A stretch of DNA of 64,000 nt from Fodinibius salicampi (GTDB taxonomy: Bacteria; Bacteroidota; Rhodothermia; Balneolales; Balneolaceae). Under the pieces are notes generated by a model, which was not told the origin of the DNA, did not search any database, and saw only the letters and a program-made list of their open reading frames with translations. Numbering within the stretch: the stretch's first letter is position 1; each line of letters opens with the position of its first letter. This document shows positions 1 through 11,774 of this stretch, in pieces. The DNA is taken from the NCBI RefSeq assembly GCF_039545095.1, contig NZ_BAABRS010000001.1, forward strand, positions 744,001 to 808,000. The letters are read 5' to 3'. A program made the translations under genes and the position numbers.

Positions 1-2
1 GA

Positions 3-182
3 ATCAGATTTTTAACGATGGGAGGTATAAATGAAACTAATCTGGACTCCTACCTCAAACACGAGATGGTTATTTCGGCGGGAGGATCATGGCTATGTCC
101 CACAGACTTAATTCAACAGAAAAAGTTTGATGAAATTACTGCAGTAGCACGAAAATCAGTCAAACTGGCAAATAATATTTGA
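3..182 (+). CDS. KDPG/KDPGal aldolase, C-terminal fragment
   Basis: The open frame entering at the left edge encodes 59 residues and stops at TGA 180-182. It contains the end of a class I KDPG aldolase barrel: FLTMGGI followed by SAGGSWLCP, which resembles the conserved TGGI and GGSW-L-P phosphate-binding turns of Eda/DgoA. The family splits KDPG or 2-keto-3-deoxy-6-phosphogalactonate into pyruvate and glyceraldehyde 3-phosphate in the cytoplasm. It converges on an operon holding galactonate dehydratase and KDGal kinase, so a KDPGal aldolase (DgoA-like) is the best guess. The Schiff-base lysine lies outside the window, so eda and dgoA cannot be told apart. Confidence 0.85.
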   Translation: MRFLTMGGINETNLDSYLKHEMVISAGGSWLCPTDLIQQKKFDEITAVARKSVKLANNI

Positions 183-192
183 GGGCTTTCAC

Positions 193-277
193 CTGTCATT
201 GCGATCCGCCGGTGGAGAAGCAATCTCCTGATTTAAACCTCAAAAAGGAGATCGCAGTACTCCTTTCGCGATGACAG
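193..277. repeat. REP-like imperfect palindrome between convergent genes
   Basis: CTGTCATTGCGA (193-204) is mirrored by TCGCGATGACAG (266-277), and the inner arms AATCTCC and GGAGAT pair as well. The outer arms GAGGGCTTT (181-189) and AAACCCTC (291-298) could extend the hairpin. The TGTCATTGCGA...GCAATCTC wording is that of a dispersed intergenic palindrome seen in many Bacteroidota and Proteobacteria genomes. It lies between the aldolase stop and the gntP stop and could act as a bidirectional terminator. No second copy was seen in this window. Confidence 0.7.
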
Positions 278-349
278 TTTGGTTTTGCAAACCCTCTATT
301 CAGTATATTTACTGTCATATTTTTTTAAAAAATCGCTAACTGTAAACTA

Positions 350-1720
350 TTATACCACGATATAATAGAGTAGCAGGGCCATTGCAAAACCGACAACCGA
401 GATAATAGTCTCCATTACCGTCCATGATCGAAGGGTTTGTTTTTCCGTTAATCCCAGGTATTTATTAACTAACCAAAAGCCGCTGTCATTTACGTGCGAC
501 ATAATGGTTGAACCTGCTGCTATAGCAATTACGATTAACGCCTTTTCTGGTGATGACATATCAAACTCACTGATTATAGGAGCGACCATCCCGGCAGAAG
601 TGACCATTGCTACAGTAGCGGATCCCTGGGTAATACGAATTACTACGGCTAAAATATAGGCTAGGACAATAGGTGCTACCTGGTAGGCTAAAATAGTTTG
701 AGCCAGTGCTTCCCCAACACCACTGTCAATAAGAATTTCCTTGAATACGCCTCCGGCACCGGTTACTAGAATAATCAAGCCGGCCGGGGCAAGTGCTTTA
801 TCCGAAAACTTGAGCACCTCCTTGCCAGTAAATCCTTTTTTATATCCCAGAAAGTATGCCGCCACAAGCGTTGCAATAATCAAGGCAATAAAGGGATGAC
901 CTAAAAACTGGATGAGATTCAATAAAAAGTACTCTCCGGCTATAACTCCAGAGGACTGAAGGGTATCAAATATTGTTGCATTTACGATTAAAAAGAGGGG
1001 AAGGAGAATAACAATGAGGATAATATAGAAATCCCATCTGTTTTCTAAATCAGGTTCTTTGGTCTTAGCTGTTTCACTGAAGTCAGGAGGAGCTACATCT
1101 ATTTTATTGCCAATATACTTCCCAAATATTGGGCCCGCTAAAATGGCTGCAGGGATACCAGCCGCAAAACCAAAAATGATGACCCAGCCAAGAGAAACGC
1201 CGATGATTTCTGCCACTGCTGTAGGACCAGGTGTAGGAGGAATAAAGGCATGAGTTACGGCAAGCCCCGCCAAAAGGGGAATAGCATAAAATAAAGTAGA
1301 TTTTTTAGATTTTCGGGCCAGGGCATAGACAATGGGTACAAGTATAATGAATCCAACATCCAGAAACACCGGAATGGAAATGATAAAGCCAGTAAGGGTA
1401 AGTCCCCATGAGGTGCGTTCTGTACCAAAAATTTGTACAATATTTCGGGCTAATGCTTCGGCTCCACCGGATACTTCAAGCAGTTTCCCAATAATGGAAC
1501 CAAGACCTACAATGATAGCAATAAAGCCTAAAATACCGCCCATCCCTTCCTGTATACTGTCCAGAACTCCCTGGAAGTCCATACCGGCCCCCAAGCCTAC
1601 AAATGCGCTGACAATGAGAAGAGAGATAAAAGCATGAATTTTAAGCCTCATTACTAAAACAAGCAGAATTACAATAGCAATGAGAGTAATAAGTAGTAAA
1701 TAAAGCGGTTCCCCTATCAT
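350..1720 (-). CDS. gntP: GntP-family gluconate/galactonate permease
   Basis: This is a 456-residue, very hydrophobic protein with about 12 membrane spans and the usual length for the GntP family (H+/gluconate symporters). Family-typical stretches are visible, such as FIPPTPGPTAVAEIIG near residue 160, GAGGVFKEIL and GSATVAMVTSAGM in the C-terminal half, and SHVNDSGFW near residue 410. It starts at ATG 1718-1720, 10 bases after the dgoK stop, so it is the last gene of a dgoD-dgoK-gntP unit. By context the substrate is probably D-galactonate or another sugar acid rather than gluconate. That is inference, because GntP sequences do not reveal substrate on inspection. Confidence 0.92.
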   Translation of the reverse strand: MIGEPLYLLLITLIAIVILLVLVMRLKIHAFISLLIVSAFVGLGAGMDFQGVLDSIQEGMGGILGFIAIIVGLGSIIGKLLEVSGGAEALARNIVQIFGTERTSWGLTLTGFIISIPVFLDVGFIILVPIVYALARKSKKSTLFYAIPLLAGLAVTHAFIPPTPGPTAVAEIIGVSLGWVIIFGFAAGIPAAILAGPIFGKYIGNKIDVAPPDFSETAKTKEPDLENRWDFYIILIVILLPLFLIVNATIFDTLQSSGVIAGEYFLLNLIQFLGHPFIALIIATLVAAYFLGYKKGFTGKEVLKFSDKALAPAGLIILVTGAGGVFKEILIDSGVGEALAQTILAYQVAPIVLAYILAVVIRITQGSATVAMVTSAGMVAPIISEFDMSSPEKALIVIAIAAGSTIMSHVNDSGFWLVNKYLGLTEKQTLRSWTVMETIISVVGFAMALLLYYIVV

Positions 1721-1730
1721 AGTGATTCGT

Positions 1731-2726
1731 TTAGTCGTTTATCATTTGATTTAGAATAATACGCTGACCGGCCGAAGTGATATCTTCCTGTGGATTTAAC
1801 TCCGGTATTATATAATCTAGTCCCAACACATCCAGTGCTGTTTTATAATAGAGCGTTAGTTGGCTGTCGCCCCATAGAACAATATTTTCAGTCTGACTAA
1901 TACACAGTTCATTTAGTTCTGTCCCGATGAGCAGGCCGCTCAGAAAGTCGTAATTATCAGTTGGTTCTGAGCTGTTGAGAAGATCATTTGCCCGGATCGT
2001 AAACAACGAATGCAGCAAATTTTCCTCCTGTGCTAGTTTGATTCCTTTTTTAAAACTTTGTTCTGGGTTCAGTACCTCACCTTTCTCGACAGAGTTCGAT
2101 AGTATACTTTTTGAAGATATTAAATCAAAAAGCTCTCCGGTCATATAGGTTTTAAATGCAGTGATGAAGTTTTCTTTGACAAAAACATGCTTGCTATGTG
2201 TCCCTGTCAGGAGGAAACATCCGGTTTCAATATTCAATTTTGAGGCAATACCCAAGAGCTGTGTCTCTTCTCCTCGCATTACATCCTTCGATGAGCAAAC
2301 TCCGGATATTAGATAGATATCATATGAGAATTGGCGGGTTTTCTTTATGAATTCCACGTTCAGCTTTGGTTTGCTTAGGGATATAGGGAGTTGGGTGTAA
2401 GAGAGTTCTTTCATCCCGATACTTGAGGAACCCATCCCGGATAAAACCAATGGCAATGAGGCCAGATCCTTTTCTGTCTGCTTTGACAACTCTGATATTT
2501 GGTCATTTAAAAACGATCGGTAAAAATCGATTCTGCTTAAAGTTCCCCGGTATTCAGACCATTGTTTGTACAGTTCCTTAATACCTGCAGCATTGGAAAT
2601 TTCAACAAGAGTCTTTCCGGAATCCCATTCCAAAAGTTTCAGCCGAAAGGAGGAAGTGCCCCAGTCGCATCCAAGGAAATATGAGTCGGTATGTGGGGTA
2701 GTTAAATTCAGGGAAGAGGTTACCAT
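1731..2726 (-). CDS. dgoK: 2-dehydro-3-deoxygalactonokinase
   Basis: DgoK phosphorylates 2-keto-3-deoxygalactonate with ATP in the De Ley-Doudoroff pathway. The protein begins with the sugar-kinase phosphate-1 motif LGCDWGTSSFRLKLLEW and has the DgoK features VLSGMGSS, TGTHSKHVF, FTAFKTYMTGELFDL and LLIGTEL. I place the start at ATG 2724-2726, giving 331 residues. A longer frame to 2771 exists but would add a basic, unconserved extension deep inside dgoD. With this start the ATG sits in the last codons of dgoD (ATGGTAA, a 7-base overlap), a typical sign of translational coupling. The family is usually near 290-330 residues. Confidence 0.9.
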   Translation of the reverse strand: MVTSSLNLTTPHTDSYFLGCDWGTSSFRLKLLEWDSGKTLVEISNAAGIKELYKQWSEYRGTLSRIDFYRSFLNDQISELSKQTEKDLASLPLVLSGMGSSSIGMKELSYTQLPISLSKPKLNVEFIKKTRQFSYDIYLISGVCSSKDVMRGEETQLLGIASKLNIETGCFLLTGTHSKHVFVKENFITAFKTYMTGELFDLISSKSILSNSVEKGEVLNPEQSFKKGIKLAQEENLLHSLFTIRANDLLNSSEPTDNYDFLSGLLIGTELNELCISQTENIVLWGDSQLTLYYKTALDVLGLDYIIPELNPQEDITSAGQRIILNQMIND

Positions 2727-3874
2727 TCGCTTATGGATCCATCTTCGTGCCGCCAAACCGGATTGTGCCAATCATGACCTTCTTGGGCAGCTTCCTTTAC
2801 CTTCTCTTCATCGATCTCAATTCCCAGTCCAGGCAGGTTATTTCTTTTTATATAGCCGTTCTCAACCTCGAATACTTCGGGATTGGCAAGGTAATCCAAC
2901 AGATCCATGCTGTCATCATGATAGTGAATGCCCAGGCTTGTTTCCTGTATCAAGGCATTGGGGCTGCAAAAATCAAGTTGAAGGGCAGAGGCAAAGCTTA
3001 TAGGTCCGAGGGGACAGTGGGGAGCAATTGCCACATCATAAGCTTCTGCAATGGCGGCAATTTTCCGGGTTTCCCAGATACCTCCGGCGTGACTTAGATC
3101 CGGTTGTATAATATCAGCATATCCGTTTTCCAAAAGTGAGCGAAATCCTGATCGTCCGAATAGCCGTTCGCCGGTAGCAATGGGAGCTGTGGTACACCGG
3201 GAGATTACTTTCAGGGCCTCCAGATGTTCAGACAAAACCGGTTCTTCAATAAACATAGGTTTTACCTGCTCCAGTTCTTTAACGAGATTTTTAGCCATCG
3301 CCTTGCGAACTCTTCCATGGAAATCCAGTCCAATGCTGACATCCCATCCCAAATGCTCTCGGATATCCGCTATTTTTTGAACGATATTTGATATCTGTTT
3401 CGGAGTTTCAAGCCATTCTACGTTGCCCACAGCGTTCATCTTTACATGCCTAAAACCGGCTTCCTGACGCTGCCGTATAGCTTCAATCAATTCTGAAGGC
3501 TTATCACCGCCAACCCAAGAATATACTTTCATTTTATCTCTTACTGGGCCACCTAACAATTCATAGACCGGAACCCCGAGTGTCTTCCCCTTAATATCCC
3601 AGAGTGCTTGTTCAATACCCGAAATCGCACTCATCAGGATGGGGCCACCCCGATAAAAACTTCCTCTATAAAGTGTTTGATAAATATCTTCTATATGACC
3701 GGGATTTCGACCTATTAATACCTCTTTGAATTCTTTCACTGCGGCTGCAACCGTATCTGCTTTTCCCTCAATAACTGGTTCGCCCCAGCCGACTACCCCA
3801 TCGGAAGTAGTGATTTTTAGAAATAACCATCGCGGCGGAACCTTGTAGAGATCAATTTTTTCGATTGTGCTCAT
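2720..3874 (-). CDS. dgoD: D-galactonate dehydratase
   Basis: This enolase-superfamily enzyme removes water from D-galactonate to give 2-keto-3-deoxygalactonate. The 384 residues align almost end to end with E. coli DgoD from memory: VPPRWLFLKI, VGWGEPVIEG, YRGGPILMSAI, YSWVGGD, then metal ligands D184 (LDFHGRV), E210 (FIEEPV) and E236 (TGERLF), with the general bases H186 and H286 (APHCPLGP). The C-terminus NPVWRHEDGSISEW also matches. It is the first gene of the minus-strand operon, divergent from the beta-galactosidase across a 476-base gap. All catalytic residues expected for the family are present. Confidence 0.97.
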   Translation of the reverse strand: MSTIEKIDLYKVPPRWLFLKITTSDGVVGWGEPVIEGKADTVAAAVKEFKEVLIGRNPGHIEDIYQTLYRGSFYRGGPILMSAISGIEQALWDIKGKTLGVPVYELLGGPVRDKMKVYSWVGGDKPSELIEAIRQRQEAGFRHVKMNAVGNVEWLETPKQISNIVQKIADIREHLGWDVSIGLDFHGRVRKAMAKNLVKELEQVKPMFIEEPVLSEHLEALKVISRCTTAPIATGERLFGRSGFRSLLENGYADIIQPDLSHAGGIWETRKIAAIAEAYDVAIAPHCPLGPISFASALQLDFCSPNALIQETSLGIHYHDDSMDLLDYLANPEVFEVENGYIKRNNLPGLGIEIDEEKVKEAAQEGHDWHNPVWRHEDGSISEW

Positions 3875-3925
3875 TTAATAGGAGAATATTGGATTTTTTC
3901 ACACCTTTGAATTTATTACTGTCTT

Positions 3926-3953
3926 TATATAAAATATTTTTTTTAATAGTCAA
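3926..3953 (-). promoter_or_regulatory. Candidate promoter for dgoD-dgoK-gntP
   Basis: Read on the minus strand, TTGACT (3948-3953) is followed after 16 bases by TATATA (3926-3931), about 50 bases upstream of the dgoD start. This fits a housekeeping sigma-70 promoter. Bacteroidota often use a different -33/-7 consensus and the area is AT-rich, so chance matches are easy. Confidence 0.35.
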
Positions 3954-4237
3954 ATACTTTGGCTTAGAATATGAAGTCCGCTGATACTCATCTGTTTATC
4001 TTTATTGCGGGTAAAACGGTCAGAATATGGATACATCAGGAATGGTAGTTGATACAAATGATAATGTCCTTTAAATGGGATTAACGTTGTATTGACTTCA
4101 GGAACATCGTTATTGTAGTGAAATTATTTTTTTTATACATAAAATATGTATGTTTAAAAGGCTCGATGTTTTAGGAAATTTTATAAATACTTTTCGAGGC
4201 TTTCGGGACAGAGTATTTAGTATAAATTCTTTCTTTT

Positions 4238-7488
<3,251 letters not shown>

Positions 7489-7590
7489 ATGCGATCAATA
7501 GGAGGAGCAAAAGGCTTTATGACTGCTGATATCTTTATTGAAAAGTAAAATACTTGAAAGTTATAAAAAGTATTTTATCTTGCCCGAAAA

Positions 7591-7604
7591 TGTTAGCGAT
7601 AACA
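7591..7604. promoter_or_regulatory. LacI/GalR-type operator upstream of the galactose block
   Basis: The sequence TGTTAGCGATAACA has perfect TGTTA/TAACA arms around a central CG and matches the LacI-family operator consensus TGTTAnCGnTAACA. It lies 113 bases before the sglT ATG and just after an AT-rich TATTTTATCTTG stretch that could be a -10/-7 element. A repressor bound there would block transcription of sglT-galK-galT. I did not see a second copy near lacZ, galK, galT or the SusC genes, and no LacI-family gene lies in the window. Confidence 0.65.
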
Positions 7605-7716
7605 ATAAAGTTTTTATTCAATTTTTTTGCATTGCAGATGATACTTTTTCAAATTGGGTACGATTATCAAAATAATTACAAGAGCTCCTTTCATTCAAAC
7701 TATTAGTTAACGCTAC

Positions 7717-9354
7717 ATGGAATTTTCCACGATTGACACGATTGTATTCTGCGGCTATGCCTTACTCATTGTTGGGCTTGGCCTATGGGTTTCGCGGGAT
7801 AAAAAAGGCCATCAAAAAAACGCCACCGATTACTTTCTGGCCGGCAAATCCCTTCCGTGGTGGGCTATTGGCGCCTCCCTGATTGCGGCCAATATATCGG
7901 CCGAACAAATTATCGGGATGTCAGGCTCCGGCTTTGCCGTGGGACTGGCCATCGCTTCCTATGAGTGGATGGCGGCAGTCACCTTGATTGTGGTCGGGAA
8001 ATATTTCCTGCCAATCTTTATCGAAAAGAAAATTTTTACCATCCCGGAATTTGTCGAGCAGCGGTTCAATACCACCCTTAAAACCATTTTGGCGGTGTTC
8101 TGGATTGCGCTGTTTGTCTTTGTCAACCTCACGACGGTGCTTTACCTGGGCGCACTGGCTCTGGATACCATTATGGGCACCGGCGATGGGAGCTTGATGA
8201 TCTATGCTCTTATCGGCTTGTCTGCCATTGCTGCGGCGTATTCGCTGTATGGAGGGCTGGCCGCGGTGGCTTGGACCGATGTGCTGCAGGTGGGGCTGTT
8301 GGTGCTGGGCGGGTTTGTCGTCACCATTGCCGGCCTGTACAACGTGACGCCTGAAGGCGGGGTTGTGAACGGGCTGTCCCATATCTATGATGTGGCAGGC
8401 GATAAATTTACGATGATTCTGGACCGATCCAATCCCGAATTCGATAACCTGCCCGGTATTGCCGTCCTGATCGGTGGCATGTGGGTGGCCAACCTGTATT
8501 ACTGGGGGTTCAACCAGTATATCATCCAGCGAACGCTGGCCGCAAAATCGCTCAAAGAATCGCAGAAGGGGATTATCTTTGCCGGGTTTTTAAAATTAAT
8601 TATCCCGCTGATTGTCGTCATTCCGGGTATCATTGTGTACGTACTGTTCAACCAGCCCGAAGGGACTACACAGATCCCCGGCGTCGTGGATGCCTTCACC
8701 CAGCAGGATGGAAGTATTCAATACGATAATGCCTACCCATGGCTGATGAAGATCTTTTTAACCCCGGGGTTCCTGGGATTGGTTGTCGCCGCACTGGCCG
8801 CGGCTATTGTTTCGTCCATGGCGTCCATGCTGAATTCGGTCGCCACCATATTTACAATGGACATCTATATCCCGTATGTCAACCAGAGCGCAACGGACCG
8901 GCAAACGGTGAACATGGGGCGCATTTCTGCCGCTGTGGCGCTGATTACGGCCGCGTTTATGGCCCCGCAATTGGACAACGTCCCGCAGGTATTCCAGTAC
9001 ATCCAGGAATACACCGGCATGGTGAGCCCGGGCATACTGGCGGTATTTTTGATGGGCCTGTTCTGGAAGAAAACGACCGCTAAAGGAGCGATTTATGGTG
9101 TATTAGCATCCATTGTTATTGCCGTATTCTTAAAAACCCCGGCGGTCCAGCTACCCTTCCTGGACCAGATGTTTTATACCCTTATTAGTACCATTGCCAT
9201 TATTGCAGGGGTAAGCTTAACCACTAATCCCCATGACGAAGATCCGAAAGCGATCCATACCACCGCCGATATGTTTAAAACCAGCCCTGCGTTCAATATA
9301 GGGGCCTACGTTATTCTCATATTGGTGGCGATGCTATATGCCATTTTCTGGTAA
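7717..9354 (+). CDS. sglT: Sodium/galactose symporter (SSS family, vSGLT-like)
   Basis: This sodium:solute symporter has 545 residues and about 14 membrane spans. From memory it is very close to the structurally known Vibrio vSGLT: WVSRDKKG, DYFLAGKSLPWWAIGASLIA, ISAEQIIGMSGSG, YEWMAAVTLIVVGKYFLP, WGFNQYIIQRTLAAKS and ALAAAIVSSMASMLNS. The substrate, galactose or glucose with sodium, follows from that similarity and from galK and galT downstream. The start ATG 7717 is preceded by TTAGTTAACGCTAC, which resembles the galK leader. Base composition is much richer in GC than lacZ before it (hand count 39 of 60 at 8281-8340), suggesting a separate origin of the block. Confidence 0.95.
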   Translation: MEFSTIDTIVFCGYALLIVGLGLWVSRDKKGHQKNATDYFLAGKSLPWWAIGASLIAANISAEQIIGMSGSGFAVGLAIASYEWMAAVTLIVVGKYFLPIFIEKKIFTIPEFVEQRFNTTLKTILAVFWIALFVFVNLTTVLYLGALALDTIMGTGDGSLMIYALIGLSAIAAAYSLYGGLAAVAWTDVLQVGLLVLGGFVVTIAGLYNVTPEGGVVNGLSHIYDVAGDKFTMILDRSNPEFDNLPGIAVLIGGMWVANLYYWGFNQYIIQRTLAAKSLKESQKGIIFAGFLKLIIPLIVVIPGIIVYVLFNQPEGTTQIPGVVDAFTQQDGSIQYDNAYPWLMKIFLTPGFLGLVVAALAAAIVSSMASMLNSVATIFTMDIYIPYVNQSATDRQTVNMGRISAAVALITAAFMAPQLDNVPQVFQYIQEYTGMVSPGILAVFLMGLFWKKTTAKGAIYGVLASIVIAVFLKTPAVQLPFLDQMFYTLISTIAIIAGVSLTTNPHDEDPKAIHTTADMFKTSPAFNIGAYVILILVAMLYAIFW

Positions 9355-9386
9355 TCACGACCTTACAAGTCATTAGTTAGAAATAC

Positions 9387-10571
9387 ATGCAAGACATTAT
9401 CCAAAAGATAACCACGGAATTTACCAACCGCTTTGGGGAGGATTATACCCTGATTAAATCGCCCGGACGGGTGAATCTCATCGGCGAGCATACTGATTAT
9501 AACGGGGGCTTTGTTTTGCCCGCCGCCATCGACAAGAGTATTATTTTGGCCTTATCGCTAAATAGTACGGATGAGTGTCGTCTTTTTTCGTTAGACAAGC
9601 AAGAAGCATATGAAGCGGATATTGCGGGAGAGATTCGAAAATCAGAGAAAGCATGGCCCAATTACCTGCTGGGCGTTGTAGACCAGCTTCGGAAACATGA
9701 TTATGAGGTGAGCGGTTTCGATTGTGTGTTTGGCGGAAATGTGCCTATTGGGGCTGGCATGTCCTCCTCGGCTGCCCTCGAAGGCGGTGTACTGTATGGG
9801 TTAAGGGAACTATTTGATTTGGATATTGGCCCGTTGGAGATGGCAAAAATGGCCCAAAAAGCCGAAAACGAGTTCGTGGGCGTGCAGTGTGGGATTATGG
9901 ATCAGTTTGCGAGCCTGAACGGCCGGGAAGGATATGCGATCAAGCTTGATTGCCGGTCCCTGGAGTTCGAATACGTGCCGTTTTCCCAGGAGCAGGTGCG
10001 AATTGTGCTGTGCGATACCGGCGTGCGGCGGGAACTGGCGTCCTCGGAATATAATGTGCGTCGCGAGCAGTGCGAGGAGGGAGTGGGGGTACTGCAAAAG
10101 TTTGACGCCTCAATAACAAGTCTTCGTGATGTCGAGCTGGCCTTCCTGCTCAGGCACCAACAAGAGCTGGATCCCACCGTCTTTAAGCGCTGCAAGTACG
10201 TGGTGGAAGAGAACAAAAGAGTAATCCAGGCCGGGAAAGATTTAGCCCAACATGACCTGGAGGCTTTTGGCCAGCGGATGTATCAGTCCCACGCCGGCCT
10301 TCGATTTGCGTATGAAGTCAGCTGCAACGAGCTGGATACGCTGGTGGATATCGCTCGCGATACGGACGGTGTATATGGGGCCCGAATGATGGGCGGAGGG
10401 TTTGGGGGCTGTACCATTAATCTTGTTGACCGGGCGCAAGTAGCGGCTTTTACCAAGCGTATTAAAAAAGAATATGCCGAGAAAATGGGGCCGGAGATTG
10501 ATATATATCAGACGAACGTTTCCCGGGGCACCCATGTGATGGCCGAAACCCAAGTTGATATTAGGAATTAA
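9387..10571 (+). CDS. galK: Galactokinase
   Basis: GalK phosphorylates alpha-D-galactose with ATP, the first Leloir step, in the cytoplasm. This 394-residue GHMP kinase has the galactokinase signature GRVNLIGEHTDYNGG (27-41), the glycine-rich ATP loop PIGAGMSSSAALEGG (about 120-135), the catalytic Asp in CGIMDQFAS (D172) and the third motif GARMMGGGFGGCT (about 331-343). It starts 32 bases after sglT and is followed by galT after 21 bases, so one transcript is likely. GC-rich like its two partners. Confidence 0.97.
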   Translation: MQDIIQKITTEFTNRFGEDYTLIKSPGRVNLIGEHTDYNGGFVLPAAIDKSIILALSLNSTDECRLFSLDKQEAYEADIAGEIRKSEKAWPNYLLGVVDQLRKHDYEVSGFDCVFGGNVPIGAGMSSSAALEGGVLYGLRELFDLDIGPLEMAKMAQKAENEFVGVQCGIMDQFASLNGREGYAIKLDCRSLEFEYVPFSQEQVRIVLCDTGVRRELASSEYNVRREQCEEGVGVLQKFDASITSLRDVELAFLLRHQQELDPTVFKRCKYVVEENKRVIQAGKDLAQHDLEAFGQRMYQSHAGLRFAYEVSCNELDTLVDIARDTDGVYGARMMGGGFGGCTINLVDRAQVAAFTKRIKKEYAEKMGPEIDIYQTNVSRGTHVMAETQVDIRN

Positions 10572-10592
10572 GGAACTAAGAAAAATCCCGTT

Positions 10593-11636
10593 ATGTCTTT
10601 AGATCTATCAAATGACCCACATCGTCGATATAACCCGTTAACAGGGGAGTGGATCCAGGTCTCGCCCCACCGGGCCAAGCGGCCCTGGCAGGGCAAACAG
10701 GAGGAGACGCCGGGCGAGCAGAAACCCAAGTATGATCGGGAGTGTTACCTGTGTCCCGGCAACGACCGGGCCGGCGATGCCCGGAATCCGGACTATGACT
10801 CTACCTTTGTATTCACCAATGATTTTAGCGCCCTGAAACCAGAGACTCCTTCGGAATCGCTCAATACCAGCGATCTGCTGATAGCCCAGGGAGAGAAGGG
10901 GATCTGTCGGGTCATTTGTTTCTCGCCCCGCCACGACCTGACCCTTCCCGAGATGGCCCTCCCGCAGATCAGAGAGGTTGTCGATCTTTGGGTGGAGGAA
11001 TACACTCAGCTGGGCAGCCGGGAGTACATAAACTACGTGCAGATCTTTGAGAATAAAGGGGAGATCATGGGCTGCAGCAATCCGCATCCGCACGGACAAA
11101 TATGGGCCCAGCAGACCATCCCCGACCAGCCGGCCAAAGAATTAAAGCAGCAAACACAGTACTATGAAGAGCATGGCCAGACCCTGCTCGGGGATTACCT
11201 GGATCTGGAGCTCGAGCGGGGCACCCGGGTGATCGTAGAAAATGATCACTTCGTGGTCGTCGTACCGTATTGGGCGTTCTGGCCGTTCGAAACCCTGCTG
11301 ATAAGCCGCCGTCCGTTTGCCCGGTTTACCGATATGAGCAGGGAAGAAAAAGAGGCCCTGGCTGATATTACCAAACAGCTTACCGTCCGGTACGATAATC
11401 TTTTTGAGGTTTCTTTTCCCTATTCGGCGGGATTCCATCCGGCGCCCACCGACGGGAATGGGTATCCGCAGTGGCATTTCCACCAGCACTACTATCCGCC
11501 GCTGCTCAGGTCGGCGACCATCAAAAAGTTCCGGGTGGGCTATGAAATGCTGGGCACCCCCCAGCGCGATATGACGCCGGAAGCAAGCGCGGCCCTGCTG
11601 CAAGAAGTATCGCCGGTCCATTACAACGAAAGGTAA
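10593..11636 (+). CDS. galT: Galactose-1-phosphate uridylyltransferase
   Basis: GalT swaps UMP between UDP-glucose and galactose 1-phosphate. The 347 residues show the class I features: [20 protein letters not shown] at the N-terminus, the metal-site pair C51/C54 in ECYLCPGND, the catalytic NPHPHGQIW (nucleophile H167), and the C-terminal [10 protein letters not shown] and [14 protein letters not shown]. It closes the sglT-galK-galT block. The UDP-galactose epimerase needed to complete the cycle is not in the window. The GC-rich composition (39 of 60 at 10681-10740) ends right after this gene. Confidence 0.97.
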   Translation: MSLDLSNDPHRRYNPLTGEWIQVSPHRAKRPWQGKQEETPGEQKPKYDRECYLCPGNDRAGDARNPDYDSTFVFTNDFSALKPETPSESLNTSDLLIAQGEKGICRVICFSPRHDLTLPEMALPQIREVVDLWVEEYTQLGSREYINYVQIFENKGEIMGCSNPHPHGQIWAQQTIPDQPAKELKQQTQYYEEHGQTLLGDYLDLELERGTRVIVENDHFVVVVPYWAFWPFETLLISRRPFARFTDMSREEKEALADITKQLTVRYDNLFEVSFPYSAGFHPAPTDGNGYPQWHFHQHYYPPLLRSATIKKFRVGYEMLGTPQRDMTPEASAALLQEVSPVHYNER

Positions 11637-11774
11637 AGGTTCACCTCAAAGGATACATTTTCTTTTTTATGAAAAAAATGAGGCGAAATTCGAAAGATAA
11701 TTATAATATTATCATTGCATTTTATATATAGAACCAGTTCTTTTACAGATGAAATTTAAATCTTTATTGAAATT

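Noticed and set aside
2566-3003. Plus-strand frames over the dgoD/dgoK junction
   Set aside because: They run opposite to two strongly supported genes and show no family features.
7921-8382. Antisense frame inside sglT (153 codons) and similar ones in galT
   Set aside because: Antisense frames are expected in the GC-rich block; translations are rich in H, R, Q and G without domain features.
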